A DNA stretch of 64,000 nt from Gadus chalcogrammus (Eukaryota; Chordata; Actinopteri; Gadiformes; Gadidae), in the NCBI RefSeq assembly GCF_026213295.1, contig NC_079419.1, forward strand, positions 20,159,975 through 20,223,974. Reading direction: 5' to 3'. The position numbers were made by a program, and so were the translations under genes. Below, piece after piece: positions 31,653-43,239 of the stretch. The first letter of the stretch is position 1; each line of letters begins with the position of its first letter. The notes beneath the pieces were generated by a model. The model had not been told where the DNA came from, made no database searches, and worked only from the letters and a program-made list of their open reading frames with translations.

Positions 31653-31989
31653 TGTTGGAATAAACCCCCCATAGGAGCAGGAAGCTACGGGGTTAATGTG
31701 TGCTGACCTCAGACTGGTGTCCTAAATTATTGTTGATAATGTGGTTAGACAAACTCATGATTGATTGTGGGCGGAAACCTCGAACAAAGAAACTGCTGTG
31801 TGTGTGTGGATAAAGAAGACGCTGGAGTTTGTGAACCGCAGTGACTTTGCAAACCCACTCGGCTGTTATCGTTGTTGTTGTTTTTAAACAATAATGTCTT
31901 TTGTCAATACTTGCTCCGGACCCCTCGATTTCTTTTACTCTCTCTTAAATTAGTCGAAGTGTTTTATATCTCGGTTAAAATCTACGACA
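31653..31989. repeat. possible solo LTR
   Basis: 337 bp beginning TGTTGGAATAAACCCC and ending CTACGACA, with a GGATAAAGAAG stretch in the middle and a C/T-rich end. The layout resembles an LTR, but flanking pentamers do not match and no second copy is present. Confidence 0.3.
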
Positions 31990-32120
31990 AGAGAAGCACG
32001 GTGAGCTGCCTCAACGACTACCGCCCGGGGCACTCACACCCATCACCATGAAGTGCTTTGAGAAGCAGGTCCGTAGCCACATCATCTCATCCATGCCGCC
32101 CAGACTAGACCCACACCAGT
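31990..32120 (+). pseudogene. LINE RT fragment (Rex1/CR1-like fingers)
   Basis: Short reading CLNDYRPGALTPITMKCFEK, then VRSHIISSMPPRLDPHQ, the RT fingers of a Rex1-like LINE. Only about 43 codons remain, bounded by the LTR-like segment and the Gmr1-like remnant. Confidence 0.65.
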
Positions 32121-33616
32121 TACGAAGGAAGACCATTTACGTAACAGCATCTCACCATCCATAATATATGCTACTTTTTCATCCCTTGCTTTGTCGTTAC
32201 CCACCACCTTGGCAAAACACCCTTGCAGGGTCGGGTCTGCTTTCTGCATCTGGCTCAGTCGGTAGCGCTTGCACAGCAGACTCATCCTGAACAGGCTCAT
32301 CCTGAACAAGAAACTCTCAGCCTCTTTGTCACCTGAAAAAACTGACATGAATAAACTGTCAGACAACGAAACTTCACGATCATCTGGGCTAATTTCATGG
32401 GAGCAAGCACGAGTTACAGCGCAGGCTAGAAATGCATTCGGAGGTGTATGATCTGATGGCTGGTTCCCATCACACTGGGGTTGATCTAGAACTTCTAGTG
32501 TGGGAGTTACCTTACCTCCTGCGATATCGTTCCCCATCAGGAGTACGATACCGGGGATTGGCAGTTCAGTACAAACTGCGACTGGGAAAAATCCAGTAAC
32601 GAGAGAGGACTGAATATGGACGCGGTGCACTGGCACGTAACCCATTTCAACCCCTCTAAGAGCTAATTGGTAATGGAAAGCAGAGCTAATGCCAGAATAA
32701 CAGATTGAGAGCAAGCAGTATATCGCAAGATCCGTATGGAGTTTCCATCAGCTGCCTCACCAGACAATGACACAAATGCATCAAATACGAATGGCTTAAA
32801 ACAGTCATACATTTTCTGATCAGATGAGTCAGTGTTCACACCATGATCTGCTTTAATCAGTCCTACCCCTTTAGAAATTAGCGTGAGGGCTGCTCTCTGC
32901 GTTTTAGTGTCAAGCACTTTGCAATGACATGGCCATCCTGGTGGCAGTAATAACATTCCCTTTCCTCTTGCGACCCACGTAGGTTAGATGATCTGGGAGG
33001 AGAGGGACGTGAAACAGCAGAGACTGGAGAGAAAGCAAATTTATGAGTTAACACATACTCAGCCAGTACAGCGGCAGAAGAAAGTATTCCTGCTTTCTGC
33101 TCATTCAGGTACACAACAATACGCTCAGACAAACACTTCTTAAAGTCCTCTCTCAACGCATTGAAACCACAAACTTTACTTGTTGCACACCATTTGTCAA
33201 ATAGTGTTCCCTTCTCACCGGCAAACTAAACATAGGTCTGAGCAGAAGTTTTCTTGTGACCACGAAACTTCTGTCGGTACGCTTCAGGCACAAGTTCATA
33301 TGCACGTAGGATAGCCGTCTTAACAGTTACATAATTTAAGCTATCTTCAACAGGGAGTGCGGCCATAGCATCCTGAGCTTTACCATGCATTTTACACTGA
33401 AGCAGAAGCGTCCATATTTCAGGTGGCCATTGTAAAGCAGCAGCTATTCTCTCAAACACATTGAAATAGGAGTCAACTTCACGATCCCGAAATACAGGTA
33501 CTAAAGCCACATGCTTGCTAATGTCCACACCACTTAAGGTGAGCTGGTGGAATGTGATGACATACCTGAGCCTCTAGGAGCACTCCGCCCTGTTTCAGAA
33601 GGCTCGAGTTGTCTCA

Positions 33617-34215
33617 GGCCCCGTAAACACGAAGCCGAAACAGGCGAAACCGTTCCGGTTTCGATCTATCCGGTTTCGGAGTATCTCCGTAAAGACGAAG
33701 TCAAGCGAAACCGGGTAGATCTGTAGAAACGCTGTAGTACACAGGCCAGGCCCATAAGGGGCGCTGCTTCTGCTACAGAAATTCAGAAGAGGCGAGCATG
33801 CGCATAAAGGCTGCCCCCCCGAACCACTAACAACACAAAGGAACAGTCAGTCAACAGTCTCAATAAATAATGGCTTAGCAACCCAACAAGGGACATGATC
33901 TGCTGCAGAACGATTACAAGCCTGTAGTCCGCCATCATCTTTGTTGTTGTGAGTTCTGAGACTCTGCGGGCTTAACAGTCATTGGCTAGAGGGTCGAGGG
34001 GTGTGGCGATGACGTCATGGTTTACGGTTTCAGGCGGTTTCAGGCGTCCACACGAATCCAAAACGAAACCGGGTAGATTTGAAACCACCTCCGAGGGTGG
34101 TTTCAGAAGTTTACGGTTTCGGTCAGCGGATTCGCCTGCTTCGTGTGGACGGAAGGCCGAACCGTACAAGACCTTTGCGGTTTCGCCACGAAATCGGCTT
34201 CGTGTGGACAGGGCC
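33617..34215. mobile_element. MITE, GGCCCCGT family, copy 1 (599 bp)
   Basis: Ends GGCCCCGTAAACACGAAGCC and GGCTTCGTGTGGACAGGGCC. A TCA duplication (33614-33616, 34216-34218) flanks it. GAAACCG/CGGTTTC motifs recur throughout. It is the same family as 41188-41690. The 3-bp duplication suggests PIF/Harbinger mobilisation. It sits in the Gmr1-like gag. Confidence 0.85.
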
Positions 34216-34381
34216 TCAGTCTCACTGCCGTCTCATCCAGAATTTCAGCTTTTCTTATTTCCAACTTGAACTGGAGCTGGGCTTGCATCTCCTGCTCATG
34301 AGTTTCCAGTTGCAGCCGAGCCAGACAGACTTTAAGCCACGCCCCAGTATTGGCAGTACCGCTCTGTTGGGAAAGATCATA

Positions 34382-34939
34382 CTTATGGTGCGTTCGAGTA
34401 TTCTCTGCGAGCCGACTCGGATCTCGGATCGGACGCCACGCCCACACTAAAAAGTTTTATTATGTTTTGAGCGTAGGTCGTCGGAGAAAAACATGGACGC
34501 CACCCGGAAAGCTATTGTTGCGGTAGCATTGGCCGACTACTACTACTATTTTCATTTATATTATTTCAGGACTACGAAATAATCTAAATGAAACGGTGCG
34601 TTTTCACCGTACGAAAACGCAGCCATTTGAACTTCTACAATTTTCACTTCATTTCATGTTTCAATGTATCTTCTGCATATGTAAGTTATTACAGCAATAC
34701 GAGTGATTGAAATTGCGATTTAAACCACCAAAGCGGTCCAAACACAATGAAAACAGTTCACTGAATGTCACACTGGGCGCATCCATCTTCAATTCTATCT
34801 CGGAAGCCTCGCTCGGTCACCGCTGAGTTCAAACGAGATGGCGAGATCGACTTCAGAGGAAAAGGGGCGTGTTTGTGCGTGTCGCTAGGCAATGTCCTCG
34901 GAGCTCCGAGAAGGATGGATATTAAAACACACCATTAGG
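34382..34939. mobile_element. MITE, 558 bp, ends CTTATGGTGCGTT/AACACACCATTAGG
   Basis: Imperfect inverted ends flanked by CATA (34378-34381, 34940-34943). Removing it restores the gag reading (…AYYDLSQQS…). No coding sequence. Superfamily not assigned. Confidence 0.65.
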
Positions 34940-35382
34940 CATAGTAAGCGGGGTCTTCCCTCGCTCACTAGGCTTTCCCCGAGTTAGAGGGCGTCTCAGC
35001 ACTTGGATCACTCGCTGCTTCTGCTGAGGAACTGGGAAGAGACACGGACTCCAACTGTTCAGCCATAGTAATCACACCCTGTTTCACCAATCCACTAATC
35101 ACTCGTTCTCTAATTTAATTTTTAAGCATGGACCTGACAAAGGGAATGTTGAAGTGAATAGCTATCTCCAATAAATCATCCTTCCTATAACTATACCCTT
35201 GTTCAACAGTAGAATGTTCTACAAATGTATCCAAATTAAACTTTTCTGCCATGGTGCTCAGTAACCAGCAGTACTCACTCAAGCAGACAGCTGAATCCAC
35301 TAACGAGTTCAACAAACTCTCACCAATTAACCAAACACTGACAGACCCGATTCCACAATCCAATGTACAATTTTCATTTTGT

Positions 35383-35400
35383 ATCCCGGATGAGCCCCCA
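35383..35400 (-). other. primer-binding site, tRNA-Pro type
   Basis: Coding-strand TGGGGGCTCATCCGGGAT differs by one base from the site at 17686-17703. It lies 4 bases from the LTR edge and upstream of the gag start. Confidence 0.75.
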
Positions 35401-35404
35401 TTTA

Positions 35405-35859
35405 TGGTACGACCCGGCTCGTTTTAAGAGCAGTAACACATGATTGGGATGATAAATGAAATGGATGGGTGACAATGGACAGAATTCAGGTCAAAATCCG
35501 GGGTTTAATTGACTGAAGAGTGTGCACATGCACACGGAATTATAACAAAGGGAGGCTACACATGTTAACAAAAACACTGGCTGAAACCACTCAATCGCAG
35601 CCAGGCAATACAATGATATCAACACTCTCATACCCTAAACAACCACAAAATGTAGGCACCAATAAAGAGGCGGACTGCTCACTGGTTCCCAGCCGCCCTG
35701 AACTGTGGACACACACGCTATTTATCTGCAGCTGGCTTGATTGGAGACTCCCGATTGGTAGCTTTGGTGGAATCCAGGAAGTAGGGGGGGGGGACCAATC
35801 ATCGAAAGGGAATCACCCAGCTGGATTTGCATACAGAATCAGTCAACAACAAATACACA
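35405..35859 (-). repeat. 5' LTR of the Gmr1-like remnant
   Basis: Coding-strand TGTGTATTTGTTG... to ...GTCGTACCA, about 455 bp, TG...CA bounded. It is placed between the PBS and the unrelated integrase fragment to its right. The outer boundary is inferred from TG and from the end of the neighbouring reading frame. No 3' LTR was found. Confidence 0.6.
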
Positions 35860-37015
35860 TTAGACGGCAGACGTAAAAGAGCACAAGAGTTGTTTCCTTT
35901 CATTAGCGCGTCTGTACAAGAGCCCACAAGGCCTAGTTTTCCCCATTCATTGAAAAGTCTTCTGGCGGCAGCACTTGCCGTTTTATGCACTTCATCACTC
36001 AAGGGTGTACCTGCTTCTTTTAACTGAATGACTTCATTGATTGCTTCATCCATTCTCTGTGCTTCTACAAGTTCATTATGGCTTATGGCTGTTATCTGGT
36101 CAAGAGCAGAGGAGGGCGATGCTTGGAACGAGATGTTAAGGGCGGCAACCCATGCCACTTCTTTCTGCTTGGCCACTGTGCTGCCGTCCCAAACAGCACG
36201 TACCACATGCCTGTCAAATGTCCATGCATAACAAAAGGACGTCATTGAGGTATGGGATACAGCAGTAGTCTCGCAAGTTGCCTAGTTGAAGGCAGTAGCA
36301 GGTCAGGAGTCTTCAGCTATAAAGCCTTGATGATAGGCCTTGCCATGGTCAAGGATGCTGAACCAGGGAAAGCCACCAAGTGTGTCAGTCAGGTCCTGTA
36401 TTCTAGGTAGCGGATGTTGATCGGGGATGGTCTTCTGATTCAACAGGAAATAATCTATGTAGAGGCGAAGGGTGCCGTCTTTCTTTCGGACGCAAACCAC
36501 TGGAGACGCATAGGAGGACTTCGATTTCACAATCCAGCCTTTCATCCACATGTCTTGCACTCCTTCACCTCTTGAAAAAGTGGTCTGGGGACAGATGAAT
36601 ATGCTCTCTGCACTGGAGTCTGCATCCTTGAGTGTGATCGAAATCTGTAAGCTAGGGATACATCCAATATCATGGCTACCTTTGGCAAAGGCAGATGATT
36701 CCTCCCACAACATTCTTTTGACTTTTTGTTGTTCATCTTCATTAAGATGGCTAAGGTCCACAGAAGGCTGCCATAAAGTAATGCTTTCAGTGGCTGATGT
36801 TGGTGCTGCGCTAACCACTGTTCTTGGCTTAGACCCCTCGTGCGGATCTGAATCACCTTTGCCACAGTCTGTACACTACCCAGCGCCGTCTTCCTTGATA
36901 TAGTGGTGTTTTATGTGATTTTTCACTGGTATCATGACATAAGGTTTCTTTAAGGTATTCTTTACCTCCAGCAGGCCATCTTCAATCCGTAATTCTGTCA
37001 ACTGTGTATTCATTT
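35860..37015 (-). pseudogene. Ty3/Gypsy pol fragment (RT fingers and integrase N-terminal region)
   Basis: Minus-strand 36818-36303 reads LHLNEDEQQ-like linker, FAKGSHDIGCIPSLQISI, then RT fingers YASPVVCVRKKDGTLRLYID, LNQKTIPDQHPLPRIQDLTD and HGKAYHQGF. The palm is missing. Reading resumes at 36245 with a region before/within integrase: SPSSALDQITAISHNELVEA and RRLFNEWGKL. Upstream (about 37010-36870) a basic stretch may be the end of protease. The RT-before-integrase order is the usual Gypsy order, unlike its Gmr1-like neighbour. An internal deletion and frameshifts disable it. Confidence 0.7.
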
Positions 37016-37784
37016 CGTTCAAAAAACAGGATAGTGTTCAGGAATGGCATTTTTTTTATAAATCATCTTTAGGTTAAATGTAGAATATATATTCACATTA
37101 GAATGAGTTCCAATTACAATTGCCATAGAAAACCCATAGCAATGTATTTTATACAGGATTAACACATAAATGATAGTCTAATTAATCAAATAGCAAATCT
37201 GAATACATTGTCTTTTAAGTCCAGGATGTGACATCACATGTCTTTATAAACAGCACTAATTACCACTTTACTGTATCAAATGCTCAAATCTATTATTATT
37301 TATACATATGGAATGTAACGCCCATTGAATACGCGAGACACCGGCTCCTTTTACTCATGGTTAAATGTCCCACATCTTGTAGACATCATTACACCGTAGA
37401 ACTACAATACAGACGTGAAATTAGCTTAACACACAAACAATTATCAAAGAGCACATAAATCCTTCACGGCAAATAAAAAGGAAACAAAAACACAATACTA
37501 ACCACTTTGCCTGCTTGTCACCAATGGGGTTAACTTAAATCTCGCTTGAAGAAAGCTTAAAATATAAAACGTTACCAAATATAAAACGTGGCTTGTCTGC
37601 AGCTAAAACGCTAGATTCTGGAAGTTTCCGGATAAACAACGAATAGAACCAAGAAATAAAACAGGTACATTTATAAGAAATAATAAGAGAGTCCACCTTG
37701 AGGTCAAAGACTGAATTACATATAAGACTATACAGAGCAGGAAAACACTGCCTGCAGTTTAGAGCTTTGATCAGACCCAGAAAA
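37016..37784. other. no gene recognised
   Basis: AT-rich sequence without recognisable repeats or long frames. Confidence 0.5.
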
Positions 37785-37952
37785 TCAAGCCCGGCCCGAG
37801 CCCGTGCACGTTCTGTCCGAGCCCGGCCCGACCCGACACATTAACTGTAATTATGAGCCCGAGCCCGATTTCAACCCAACATTTTTTTTAATACATATCT
37901 AACTTTGTACACATTTGTTACTAGGCCTACTTTGCTAGATATATATATGTAA

Positions 37953-38956
37953 GGGATAATGTATAGAACGCCGGTCATTATCGGGAAAATAAGCCCAGAC
38001 CGGGCGACCAGGAAACCGACGCACAGCGAAGGTGTCTTGCTTCCCCCTGAAGGGGATTATTTTCGATAAAGACCGGCGACTAGGGATGGGCAAAATGATT
38101 CTTTTCCGGGAACTAGTTCTTTCAGTTCAGTTCACTATAACGATTCGTTTGTTTGATTTGTTCATTACGTCAGATGAAGTCATTTGACAAAATTTGACAG
38201 GGAATCTCACAGGTGTCTGCACCCCCCCCGCGAGACGGCCCTGAGCATAATTTAAGCGATTTCTATGCTCTACCCCCCGTGAAAATCGACAAGATACACT
38301 ATATAGTATAACCAAACGTCCCACCAATATTTATACCACTTGCTTACATATGTCATTCATGGTTTTATATTTATAATTATTTTTTTTACTTTACATTTAA
38401 TTCTTCATTATTCAGGCACTACAGAACTTTCATGGTCATAAATAAAAAATACGAACTGCAGTTTAATTTCTTTTTTTGTTCTTGAATTGACGTAGAATGG
38501 AGCAAAGACTCCTGGGATTGGGAAATGCGTTTATCCAATTGCAGATGGAGGTGAAGTCTATTTTCGGAAATGTAGCGGGATATATGAGTGGCCCCACGTC
38601 GAATGGCATGACCCAAGATACGCCAGACAGAGAAAGCGCGCAAATTCGACGGTACAACCTTGTCATTTGTTTACCCAGGTGCCATGGCAACACCATTGCT
38701 ACCTCTCATTGGCTGAATCTTTGAGAACGTTGTAGACTCAATCGATATAAGGTTGCGGAGAGACGAAGCTCTGTTCGTTTGTATATTTTATTTACGTGAC
38801 CATATTTTTGTTTTATGTTAAAAAAAAAGAATCAAAGAACCAGTTCTTCTTGTTTTGGGGAACCAGTTTTTGTCGTTCACGTTCGGGATTCGTTCGTTGT
38901 GAACGAATCGGTAGCGACCGACTCATCCCTACCGGCGACGTTCTATACATTATCCC
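37953..38956. mobile_element. small fold-back element, split by a hAT MITE
   Basis: GGGATAATGTATAGAACG-CCGGTC at 37953-37976 is mirrored by GACCGGCGACGTTCTATACA-TTATCCC ending at 38956. Without the inserted MITE (38081-38931) the unit is about 145 bp and largely self-complementary. Confidence 0.7.
38081..38931. mobile_element. non-autonomous hAT element, 851 bp
   Basis: Ends TAGGGATGGGCAAAATGATTC and GACTCATCCCTA, with a perfect 8-bp duplication CCGGCGAC (38073-38080, 38932-38939). GAACGAATC/GATTCGTT motifs recur near both ends. Confidence 0.9.
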
Positions 38957-39242
38957 GCTTATTACACGCCTACTTGCCAAAACGAAAAAATAACTTCACA
39001 TGGTGTGTCCTTTTGCAATTTATTCGTTACCAGCAGTCGTAGTGTTGATCAGCAGAGAAATAATTTGTCCGCAAAGACGTTGACGTCGCTTAGCAACGGA
39101 AGACGCTGGGGTTGAAGTCACGGGACTACTACCCATGCAAGTGAACGGAGCGTTCCACGGTATTGAGAAGACCCGTGTAATAAAGGCCTATAATATTTCT
39201 GTTCATGGCATAGATTTCTCCTCAGATTAGGCCAATAAACCA

Positions 39243-42200
39243 ATGATAAAAATAAAAATAAAAGCGCTCGATCAAAGGGCCGAGGGCGTGAGGCGCCGGG
39301 CGGGTGTGGGGATACTCATAAATCCCCGGCTGAGCTCCGCGGTGTTGGAGTTTACCCCGGTAGACGAGAGGGTCGCCTCCCTGCGCCTAAGGGTTGTAGG
39401 GGGGAAAACTCTGACTGTTGTTTGTGCGTATGCACCAAACAGCAGTTCAGAGTACTCAGCCTTCTTGGAGACCCTGAATGGAGTCCTGTATGGGGCTCCA
39501 GTAGGGGACTCCGTAGTTCTGCTGGGAGACTTCAACGCCCACATGGGCAACGATGGAGACACCTGGAGAGGTGTTGTGGGGAGGAACGGCCTCCCTGATC
39601 TAAACCCGAGCGGTCGTTTGTTATTGGACTTCTGTGCTAGTCATGGATTTACCATAACGAACACCATGTTCGAACATAAGGGTGCTCATAAGTGTACCTG
39701 GTACCAGAGTACCCTAGGCCGAAGATCGATGGTCGATTTCGTGATCGTGTCATCTGATCTGAGGCCGCATGTTTTGGACACTCGGGTTAAGAAAGGGGCG
39801 GAACTGTCAACCGACCACCATCTGGTGGTGAGTTGGATCAGAGAATGGGGGAAATTTCCGGATAGACCTGGTAAGCCCAAACGAGTAGTGTGGGTGAATT
39901 GGGAATGTCTGGAGGAGGCCCCCGTCCTAGGTATCTGCAACTCACACTGCCGGCTGAGTTTTTCTGGCATTCCTGTGGAGGTTGGGGGCATTGAGCCGGA
40001 GTGGGCGGTGTTCAAAGCCTCCATTGCTGAAGCTGCGGCGGCTAGCTGTGGCCTCAGGGTCTTAGGCTCCTCAAGGGGCGGTAACCCTCGGAGACTGTGG
40101 TGGACCCCGGTGGTCAGGGAAGCCGTCTGATTGAAGAAGGAGGCCTTCCGGGATATGATATCCTGGAGGTACCCGGTTGCAGGGTACCGACAGGCTCGAA
40201 GGGCTGCAGCTGCTGCCGTGTCGGAGGCTAAGCAGCAGGTGTGGGAGAAGTTCGGAGAGGCCATGGAGAAGGACTTTCGGTCGGCACCAAAGTGTTTCTG
40301 GAAGACTATCCGGCACCTCAGGAGGGGGAAACAGGGAACCATCCAAGCTGTGTACAGTAAGGATGGGACTCTGTTGACCTCAACTTAGGAGGTCGTCGGA
40401 CGTTGGAAGGAACACTTGATGGGGTTTCGTCGTCAATTTCCCTGGTGGAGATCACTGAGGTAGTCAAACATCTTTGCAGTGGCAAAGCCCCAGGGATTGA
40501 TGAGATCCAGCCAGAAATGCTAAAGGCTATGGGTGTTGAGGGGCTGTCATGGTTGACACGCCTATTCAACATTGCGTGGGAGTCGGGTACAGTGCCAAAG
40601 GAGTGGCAAACCGGGGTGGTGGTTCCCCTGTTCAAAAAGGGGGACCAGAGAGTGTGTGCCAATTACCGGGGTATCACACTTCTCAGCCTCCCTGGTAAAG
40701 TCTACTCCAAGGTGCTGGAAAGGAGGGTTCGGCCGATCGTCGAACCTCGGATTGAAGAGGAACAATGCGGTTTTCGCCCTGGACGTGGAACTACGGACCA
40801 GTTCTTCACTCTCGCAAGGATCCTGGAGGGGACCTGGGAGTATGCCCATCCGGTCTACATGTGTTTTGTGGATCTGGAGAAGGCGTATGACCGGGTCGAC
40901 CGGGAGAAACTGTGGGAGGTGCTGCGAGAGTATGGGGTAAGGGGGTCTCTCCTCAGGGCCATACAATCTCTGTACTCCCAAAGCGAGAGCTGTGTTCGCG
41001 TCCTCGGCAGCCAGTCAGTTTCGTTCTCAGTGGGTGTTGGTCTCCGCCAGGGCTGCGCCTTGTCACCAATCTTGTTTGTGATATACATGGACAGGATATC
41101 GAGGCGTAGTCGTGGTTGGGAGGGGTTGCAGTTCTGTGGTCTGAGGATCTCCTCACTGCTTTTTGCAGATTATGTGGTCCTCATTGAGGCCCCGTTCACA
41201 CGAAGCCGAAACGGGCGAAACCGTTACGGTTTCAATCTATCCGGTTTCGAAGTATCTCCGTAAAGACGAAGCCAAGCGAAACCGGGTAGATCTGTAGAAA
41301 CGCTGTAGTACACATTCCAGGCCCATAAGGGGCTCTGCTTCTGGTACAGAAATCCAGAAGAAATGAAATAAGAAGAAGAGGCGAGCATGCGCATAAAGGC
41401 TGCCCTTATGCGCATGCTCGCATGTGATTTCTGAGACTCCGCGGGCTTAAGAGCCATTGGCTAGGAGGTCGAGGGGTGGGGCGATGACGTCATGGTTTGC
41501 GGTTTCAGTCGGTTTCAGGCGTACACACGAATCCAAAACGAAACCGGGTAGATTTGAAACCACCTCCGAGGGTGGTTTCAGAAGTTTGCGGTTTCGGTCA
41601 TCAGATTCGCCGGCTTCGTGTGTACGGAAGGCCGAACCGTACAAGGCCTTTGCGGTTTCGCCATGAAATCGGCTTCGTGTGAACGGGGCCTGTATCATCG
41701 GCCTGTGACCTTCAGCACTCACTGGATCGGCTGGCAGCCGAGTGTGAAGCGGCTGGGATGAGGATCATCACCGCTAAATCTGAGGCCATGACTCTTAGCA
41801 GGAAACCGGTGGATTGCTTACTCTGGGTAGGAAATGAGTCCTTAGCCCAAGTGAAGGAGTTCAAGTACCTCGGGGTCTTGTTCGCGAGTGAGGGTACGAT
41901 GGAGCGTGAGATTGGCCGGAGAATCGGAGCAGCGGGGGCGGTATTGCGTTCGCTTTACCGCACCGTTGCTACGAAAAGAGAGCTGAGACGCAAGGCAAAG
42001 CTCTCGATCTACCGGTCGATCTTCGTTGCTAACCTCACCTATGGTCATGAGGGTTGGGTGATGACCGAAAGGACGAGATCGCGGGTACAAGCGGTGAGAG
42101 GAGTTTTCTCAGAAGGGTGGCTGGCGTCTCCCTTAGGGATAGGGTGAGAAGCTCAGCCATCCGTGAGGAACTCGGATTAGAGCCGCTGCTCCTTTACTTA

Positions 42201-42455
42201 GAAAGGAGTCAGCTGAGGTGGTTCGGGCATCTGGTAAGGATGCCCACTGGGCGCCTCCCTTGGGAGGTGTTTCAGGCACGTCCAGTGGGGAGGAGACCTC
42301 GGGGAAGACCCAGGACTAGGTGGAGAGATTATATCTCAACAATGGCCTGGGAACGCCTCGGGATCCCCCCGTCAGAGCTGGTCAATGTAGCCCGGGAAAG
42401 GGAAGTCTGGGGCCCCCTGCTTGTGCTGCTCCCCCCGCGACCCGACTCCGGATAA
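39243..42455 (+). pseudogene. RTE-clade (Rex3-like) LINE, 5'-truncated, split by a MITE
   Basis: The endonuclease is open from 39243: [36 protein letters not shown] (GDFN site), [18 protein letters not shown] and [12 protein letters not shown]. Stops occur at 40128 (TGA) and 40386 (TAG). RT is open 40403-41187: GKAPGIDEIQPEMLK, NYRGITLLSLPGKVYSKVL, QCGFRPGRGTTDQ, FVDLEKAYDRVDREKLW, LRQGCALSPILF and LLFADYVVLI, where the second catalytic Asp is Tyr. After the MITE (41188-41690) the thumb continues: FKYLGVLFASEGTMEREIGR, LTYGHEGWVMTERTRSR, RWFGHLVRMPTGRLPWEVF and RPRGRPRTRWRDYISTMAWE. It ends in a GATGA-repeat tail. Confidence 0.85.
41188..41690. mobile_element. MITE, GGCCCCGT family, copy 2 (503 bp)
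   Basis: Ends GGCCCCGTTCACACGAAGCC and GGCTTCGTGTGAACGGGGCC are perfect 20-base inverted repeats. The body matches copy 1 (33617-34215) over most of its length, with a ~100-bp shorter centre. Flanks are TGA/TGT (one mismatch). It is inserted just after the RT active site of the RTE LINE. Confidence 0.85.
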
Positions 42456-42463
42456 GCGGATGA

Positions 42464-42485
42464 AGATGAGATGAGATGAGATGAG
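42464..42485 (+). repeat. (GATGA)n LINE tail
   Basis: Short GATGA repeats follow GGATAAGCGGATGAA at the 3' end of the RTE LINE, the usual tail of that clade. Confidence 0.8.
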
Positions 42486-42560
42486 GCCCGGCCCGAGGAT
42501 AGTGGTGGGAAATATCGGTCCAACCCGGCCCGAGGGTCGGGTCGGGCTCGGGCAGAGAAT

Positions 42561-43134
42561 CTAAACTCTTCTACAGTTACATGCAACATTAACCAATTAC
42601 CGTCTTAACATAAACACATACGGTACAACACATCTTTATGTTAACTTAAAGGGTCTTTATGCATGAACTGCGCTAACATTAACACGTCTATGCACATATA
42701 TAAGAGCAAAGCGGGCGAACACATGTGCGCCACGACAGCACTTAACATTCCCATATCAGGATAACAAAACCACATTCTTATCACCAACTACTCACTGCTC
42801 CAGAATAGTGAGTTAACGTTCTCATGTGGTTTTATTCTATTGAGTGTTATTTAATCACATTACCAACCTGAAAATCAGGACAAAAAGGATGAAACAGGGC
42901 AACAGCTTCTTCTTTCGTTGGAAGTCTCTGTGGTTATGAGAAAGCTTTCAAATAACGCACAGGAAATCGCTACCGTAAGCCTGCCCCCTGCTGGTATGGA
43001 GCAACTAAAACAAGTCCATATTACCAAGGAAATCAACCTTCCGAAATGCACAAATCCTACATGTAACTTCAGCAACCCTTGTTACTTACAAAAAAACACA
43101 AAAATATAATACGATTCACAAAAACAAAAAAAAA
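42561..43134. other. no gene recognised
   Basis: AT-rich. The segment at 43014-43050 (GTCCATATTACCAAGGAAAT...) is the reverse complement of 50423-50460, so the same repeat family lies on both sides of the Gypsy element. Confidence 0.5.
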
Positions 43135-43179
43135 ACATGTGTGACGTCCACAAAACATTTTTGTGGACGTCACACATGT
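43135..43179. repeat. perfect 21-bp hairpin with 3-base loop
   Basis: Arms ACATGTGTGACGTCCACAAAA and its exact complement, loop CAT. Each arm holds a TGACGTCC core. It is preceded by an A-rich stretch. Confidence 0.9.
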
Positions 43180-43239
43180 ACAAAATGACACTGGTCCCTT
43201 GTTAAATGGCATCGGCCGACACTTATGGTACGGCCACAC

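Larger units (their letters stand above)
32121..35252 (-). pseudogene. Gmr1-like Gypsy gag and protease, interrupted by two MITEs
   Basis: Minus-strand reading starts MAEKFNLDTFVEHSTVEQGY (ATG 35252-35250) with a KDDLLEIAIHFNI helix. It continues at 34379-34219 (ARLQLETHEQEMQAQLQFKL, coiled-coil-like). After a MITE it resumes at 33528 with VDSYFNVFERIAAALQWPPE and AYELVPEAYRQKFRG, a SCAN-like capsid region. TAG at about 33228 interrupts it. Then comes the CCHC knuckle CYYCHQDGHVIAKC (about 32965-32925), and the protease end IPGIVLLMGNDIAGG (about 32560-32515). Integrase and RT are absent left of 32121. Confidence 0.75.
37785..42560. mobile_element. possible element with GCCCGAGCCCG ends, hosting later insertions
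   Basis: AGCCCGGCCCGAGCCCG blocks at 37788-37870 are mirrored by CCCGAGGGTCGGGTCGGGCTCGGGC at 42524-42555. Similar GC-rich ends occur on fish hAT MITEs (recalled, not searched). The RTE LINE (39243-42485), a fold-back and a hAT MITE lie between them. The exact borders and duplication are not established. Confidence 0.45.

Noticed and set aside
39686..40981. Long minus-strand frames of 139 and 218 codons
   Set aside because: Antisense to the RTE LINE endonuclease and RT motifs on the plus strand.
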